This document shows positions 61,583-64,000 of a stretch of DNA of 64,000 nt, one piece after another; positions within the stretch are counted from its first letter, which is position 1; each line of letters opens with the position of its first letter. Below the pieces are notes generated by a model. The model had not been told where the DNA came from. It made no database searches and saw nothing but the letters and a program-made list of their open reading frames with translations. This stretch comes from an uncultured Lactobacillus sp. (GTDB lineage: Bacteria; Bacillota; Bacilli; Lactobacillales; Lactobacillaceae), in contig CALNAJ010000045.1 in NCBI GenBank assembly GCA_937874695.1, positions 27,937-91,936 on the forward strand, in the 5' to 3' direction. A program made the translations under genes and the position numbers.

Positions 61583-62530
61583 ATGACAGAACGCGTACTT
61601 GCCTTACAACCCTTGGCAGCAGAACAACGGGTGCAATTGGAAAAGACTGGTGTCGAAGTCGTCGACGCTGAAAACTGGGAAGCAGCAGCGCCCATCACCA
61701 TCATCTTCGGCTGGGACAAAAAGATTGGCCCGGCAGCCTTGATGGCGCCAAATAACCAGGTCAAATGGATTCAAACGGTCAGTGCTGGGATCGACTACCT
61801 GCCGCTGGACTGGATCAAGGCCCATGATGTCCAGGTGACCAATGCCAGTGGCGTCTACTCACCGGCGATTGCGGAATCAACGCTGGGCTACCTGTTGTAC
61901 TTTGTGCGGGGCTTTAACGAAGCAGTGAAGAATCAGGCCGGGCACTTCTGGCAGGTGCCTGCACGGGATGATCTGAGCATGCTGGCGAGCCAGAAAGTCG
62001 TCATCTACGGTACCGGGAGTATTGGCCAAGCAATTGCGAAGTTACTGAATGGCTTCGGCAATCACCCATATGGGGTCAATCGCTCGGGTCACCCGGTTGA
62101 GGGCTTTGCGGAAACGGCTAGCTTGGATGACGATAGCACCTTGCTGAAGGATGCGGACGTGGTGATCAACGCCATGCCAGCGACCAGCACGACCGTCCAC
62201 TACTTCGACGAAAGCTTCTTCAAGCAATTGGACGGGCTCAACATCTTCGTTAACGTAGGCCGTGGCAAATCGGTCGACCAACAGGCACTGATGAACGCCC
62301 TCCTCTACCAAAACGTGTTGCATGCGGCACTGGATGTGTTTGAGGAAGAACCACTGGCTAAGGACTCTCGGCTGTGGGATTACCCGAACGTATTGGTTAC
62401 CCCGCACCAAACTGGGTTTGCTAAGGAAAATACAAAACCAATTCTGGATATCTTCGGGAAGAACCTGACGAGTTGGTTGGCTGACGGCAGTTTGTCTGTT
62501 AATTTGACGGATGTGAGTCTGGGGTACTAA
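61583..62530 (+). CDS. D-isomer-specific 2-hydroxyacid dehydrogenase
   Basis: 315 residues from the ATG at 61583, 8 bases behind GAGGAGG. NAD-binding motif VVIYGTGSIGQAIAKLLNGFG, substrate-binding NASGVYSPAIAESTLGYLL, and the catalytic NVGRGKSVDQQAL Arg, DVFEEEPLAKDSRLWDYPN Glu and TPHQTG His. It reduces a 2-keto acid to the D-hydroxy acid; the substrate is not known. Confidence 0.9.
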   Translation: MTERVLALQPLAAEQRVQLEKTGVEVVDAENWEAAAPITIIFGWDKKIGPAALMAPNNQVKWIQTVSAGIDYLPLDWIKAHDVQVTNASGVYSPAIAESTLGYLLYFVRGFNEAVKNQAGHFWQVPARDDLSMLASQKVVIYGTGSIGQAIAKLLNGFGNHPYGVNRSGHPVEGFAETASLDDDSTLLKDADVVINAMPATSTTVHYFDESFFKQLDGLNIFVNVGRGKSVDQQALMNALLYQNVLHAALDVFEEEPLAKDSRLWDYPNVLVTPHQTGFAKENTKPILDIFGKNLTSWLADGSLSVNLTDVSLGY

Positions 62531-62550
62531 AACAAAAGAACTTCTTAAAT

Positions 62551-62605
62551 AAGGTGTCATCGCCTAGGAGCGTGCTAAAGCCCCTGGCGATGACACCTTA
62601 TTTTG
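62551..62605 (+). terminator. Terminator of the 2-hydroxyacid dehydrogenase gene
   Basis: Perfect 14-bp stem AAGGTGTCATCGCC with GGCGATGACACCTT, 21-nt loop, then ATTTTG. Confidence 0.8.
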
Positions 62606-62834
62606 TTTGGGATAACCATGTCGGTTAATTATTGCCAGGTCAAGACTGGCCCTGGTTCATACGGGATGGCAAACCTACTTTGTGTGATACCGTTATCAAC
62701 AAAATAATTATATTGCCATCTTTTTTCAGCTTTACAAAATTAATACACAAAATCTACATCCCTACTACATTCACCTGTTACTCTGGTTTATGTGTTAGCT
62801 TTAATGACTCAATTAGGAGGAGTGACACTACACG

Positions 62835-62942
62835 CATCGATCAACTATTGTCAAATCACTAAACCTCACCGGAATCGTTCTTTCACTAATGAATGTGGGT
62901 GTTCCCAGTGCTAGTGCCGCTGTGGATGCCCAAACATCATAG
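62835..62942 (+). pseudogene. Possible remnant of a secreted protein gene (signal peptide only)
   Basis: Frame with VKSLNLTGIVLSLMNVGVPS followed by ASAAVDAQTS and a stop. This looks like the charged start, hydrophobic core and signal peptidase site of an exported protein. A TTAGGAGGAG ribosome-site-like string lies at 62813-62822, but no standard start codon is in frame close behind it and an in-frame TGA precedes the segment. Nothing follows the signal peptide. Low certainty. Confidence 0.35.
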
Positions 62943-62975
62943 GAAATCGGACGACCAATCGCAAGGCAGACAAAA

Positions 62976-63015
62976 ATAAAAAGTGAGAACCGAGGGGCCG
63001 CCCTCAATTCTCACT
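62976..63015 (-). terminator. Terminator of the LCP-like gene
   Basis: AGTGAGAA/TTCTCACT and GAGGG/CCCTC stem with a 4-nt loop, then TTTTTATTTTTG on the minus strand. Confidence 0.8.
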
Positions 63016-63042
63016 CCTTATTTACCTAAAGGCTAATTGGAT

Positions 63043-64000
63043 TTAGTTAGCTGTAACAGTGTCAGCAGCCTTGTTCAATTGCTTCTTAGTGAAGACGGCA
63101 GCTTTACCAGTCGTCTTGTGGGATAACCCAAGGCCCTTACGAGCTTTGTTCGTAACCCGTTGCAATTCAACCTTCTTGATGACCTTCATGTTAGCACCGT
63201 TCATGTGCTTCATAGATCCACGAAGGGACGTCTTAGAAACAGACTTCGTAGCGCCACGGTAGTTCGTAGCCAACTTAGACATTTCGTTAAAAGTCATATC
63301 AGTCTTCACAGCATCAGCTAAGGAGTTGATGAACTTTTGGTTGAATAACGTCTTGAAAGTTGCGTTCTTCTTCAAGATAGCCCCAAGAACAGCTTGTTGA
63401 CGAACTTGCTTACCAGCGTTAGTCCCCTTAGGATCAGCCTTGAAGGAAGAAACGTAAGCCAACGTCTTGTTCCCAGTCAAATGGGTCTTAACGCCCTTCT
63501 TGAAGTTGTAGCCATAGCTTGAGAAGGTTGCGTCGGACTTGACGGTAACCCCGCCACCCTTGGTAACAATCTGCTTCAAACCACTAGGCTTAACTACAGT
63601 GTAAAAGTCGACTGGCACATTCAAAGTACTCTGAACCGTGTTAATTGCACTCTTAGTTCCACCCAAAGTGTAGGCATCCTTGATACGAGATGGTGCCTTT
63701 GAGCTGAATCCAGAAACCCGGACAGCAGTGGTATGAGGGATACTCGTCACTGTCGTCTTCTTGGTTGAAGGGTTCAAAGTAACTAACATTTCACTGTCAG
63801 CACTAGTCTTACCGTCAGCACCAATCAAAAGCAAGGAAACTGGCTTGTTCTTCGTAACCTGCTTGACAACGTTACGTTGCTTAGCAGCAGCGGTTGGTAC
63901 AAAGGAACTGTTAACCGCATTCTTGATACTTCTGTAGCGGGTCATGCCGTAAGCTGATCCACCAACTAAAACAAACAATGCTCCTAAGAGAATTGTATTA
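63043..64000 (-). CDS. LCP (LytR-CpsA-Psr) family-like protein with altered active-site residues, 5' end outside the window
   Basis: At least 311 residues; the frame stays open to the window edge, where a membrane helix is being read, so the start is missing. The LCP order is visible (numbers count from the Met at 63978): SLLLIGADGK (49-58), MLVTLNPSTKKTTVTSIPHT (64-83), INTVQSTLNVPVDFYTVV and AYVSSFKADPKGTNAGKQV (174-192). LCP enzymes attach wall polymers to peptidoglycan and use Arg/Asp residues to hold the pyrophosphate. Here RSDT reads ADSE, PRDT reads PHTT, and the R-x-R and GR positions read Ser-Ser-Phe and Gly-Lys. Probably non-catalytic or divergent. Confidence 0.75.
   Translation of the reverse strand, partial: NTILLGALFVLVGGSAYGMTRYRSIKNAVNSSFVPTAAAKQRNVVKQVTKNKPVSLLLIGADGKTSADSEMLVTLNPSTKKTTVTSIPHTTAVRVSGFSSKAPSRIKDAYTLGGTKSAINTVQSTLNVPVDFYTVVKPSGLKQIVTKGGGVTVKSDATFSSYGYNFKKGVKTHLTGNKTLAYVSSFKADPKGTNAGKQVRQQAVLGAILKKNATFKTLFNQKFINSLADAVKTDMTFNEMSKLATNYRGATKSVSKTSLRGSMKHMNGANMKVIKKVELQRVTNKARKGLGLSHKTTGKAAVFTKKQLNKAADTVTAN

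Noticed and set aside
62632..62862. 76-codon plus-strand frame behind the dehydrogenase gene
   Set aside because: It directly follows a terminator, has no ribosome site and no family resemblance.

Overview
The window looks like chromosome of a lactic acid bacterium of the family Lactobacillaceae, most likely a Levilactobacillus- or Lactiplantibacillus-like species. The reasons are: a poly(glycerol phosphate) teichoic acid cluster (tagD with tagF-type genes); the low-GC Gram-positive gene run pcrA-ligA-camS-gatCAB-dgkB-rlmCD; frequent TTG and GTG starts behind strong AGGAGG-type ribosome sites; a cydABCD operon with menA and a polyprenyl synthase; and two GntP-type gluconate permeases. This assignment is an inference from gene content; no 16S gene is present. 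No prophage, insertion sequence or CRISPR array was seen.

Layout. 1-6.3 kb: a small membrane protein, the teichoic acid operon tagD/accessory gene/tagF, an AI-2E family permease and the nucleotide phosphatase ntdP. 6.5-10.3 kb: a serine hydrolase, recX, a flavodoxin and a YihY membrane protein. 10.3-13.9 kb: wecB translationally coupled to a NERD-like protein, then a divergent GT2 glycosyltransferase. 14-17.6 kb: gntP paralogue 1, a universal stress protein, two small membrane proteins and a small secreted protein. 17.9-22.1 kb: tRNA-Arg(CCU), a DEAD-box helicase, a Gfo/Idh/MocA oxidoreductase, a DUF4828-like protein and a GH25-like pseudoenzyme. 22.2-26.4 kb: the gluconate locus (RpiR-type regulator divergent from gntK-gntP). 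26.9-32.3 kb: an amino acid permease, rbsD with a FucP-like sugar symporter, and a stand-alone gshA. 33-38.1 kb: a nucleoside catabolism operon deoC-deoB-deoD-sorC-type regulator-pdp. 38.4-50 kb: rlmCD, dgkB, gatBAC, camS, ligA and pcrA, all on the minus strand. 50.4-54.4 kb: a degenerate PurK-like protein, xpt, menA and the divergent hepT-like gene. 55.2-61.3 kb: cydABCD. 61.6-64 kb: a 2-hydroxyacid dehydrogenase and the 3' part of a degenerate LCP protein.

How the genes fit together. DeoC/DeoB/DeoD/Pdp turn nucleosides into free bases, acetaldehyde and glyceraldehyde 3-phosphate. RbsD/FucP probably import and mutarotate a pentose or deoxyhexose. MenA, the polyprenyl synthase and cytochrome bd with its CydDC assembly transporter form part of a facultative, menaquinone-dependent respiratory chain. 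TagD and TagF make and polymerise CDP-glycerol for wall teichoic acid, and WecB supplies UDP-ManNAc.

The most interesting structure is not a protein. Two families of intergenic repeats with nested inverted repeats are spread over the window. Family A has five copies or fragments, near 13.8, 17.7, 17.8, 33.0 and 55.0 kb. They lie directly behind the 3' ends of genes or terminators, and the arm sequences change together between copies, so that pairing is kept in one RNA orientation. Family B has two copies, at 21.3 and 28.4 kb. In addition, three proteins (GH25-like, PurK-like, LCP-like) keep the fold signature of an enzyme family but lack its key residues. A 14-bp palindrome (GTAAA-N4-TTTAC type) recurs upstream of pentose-related genes.
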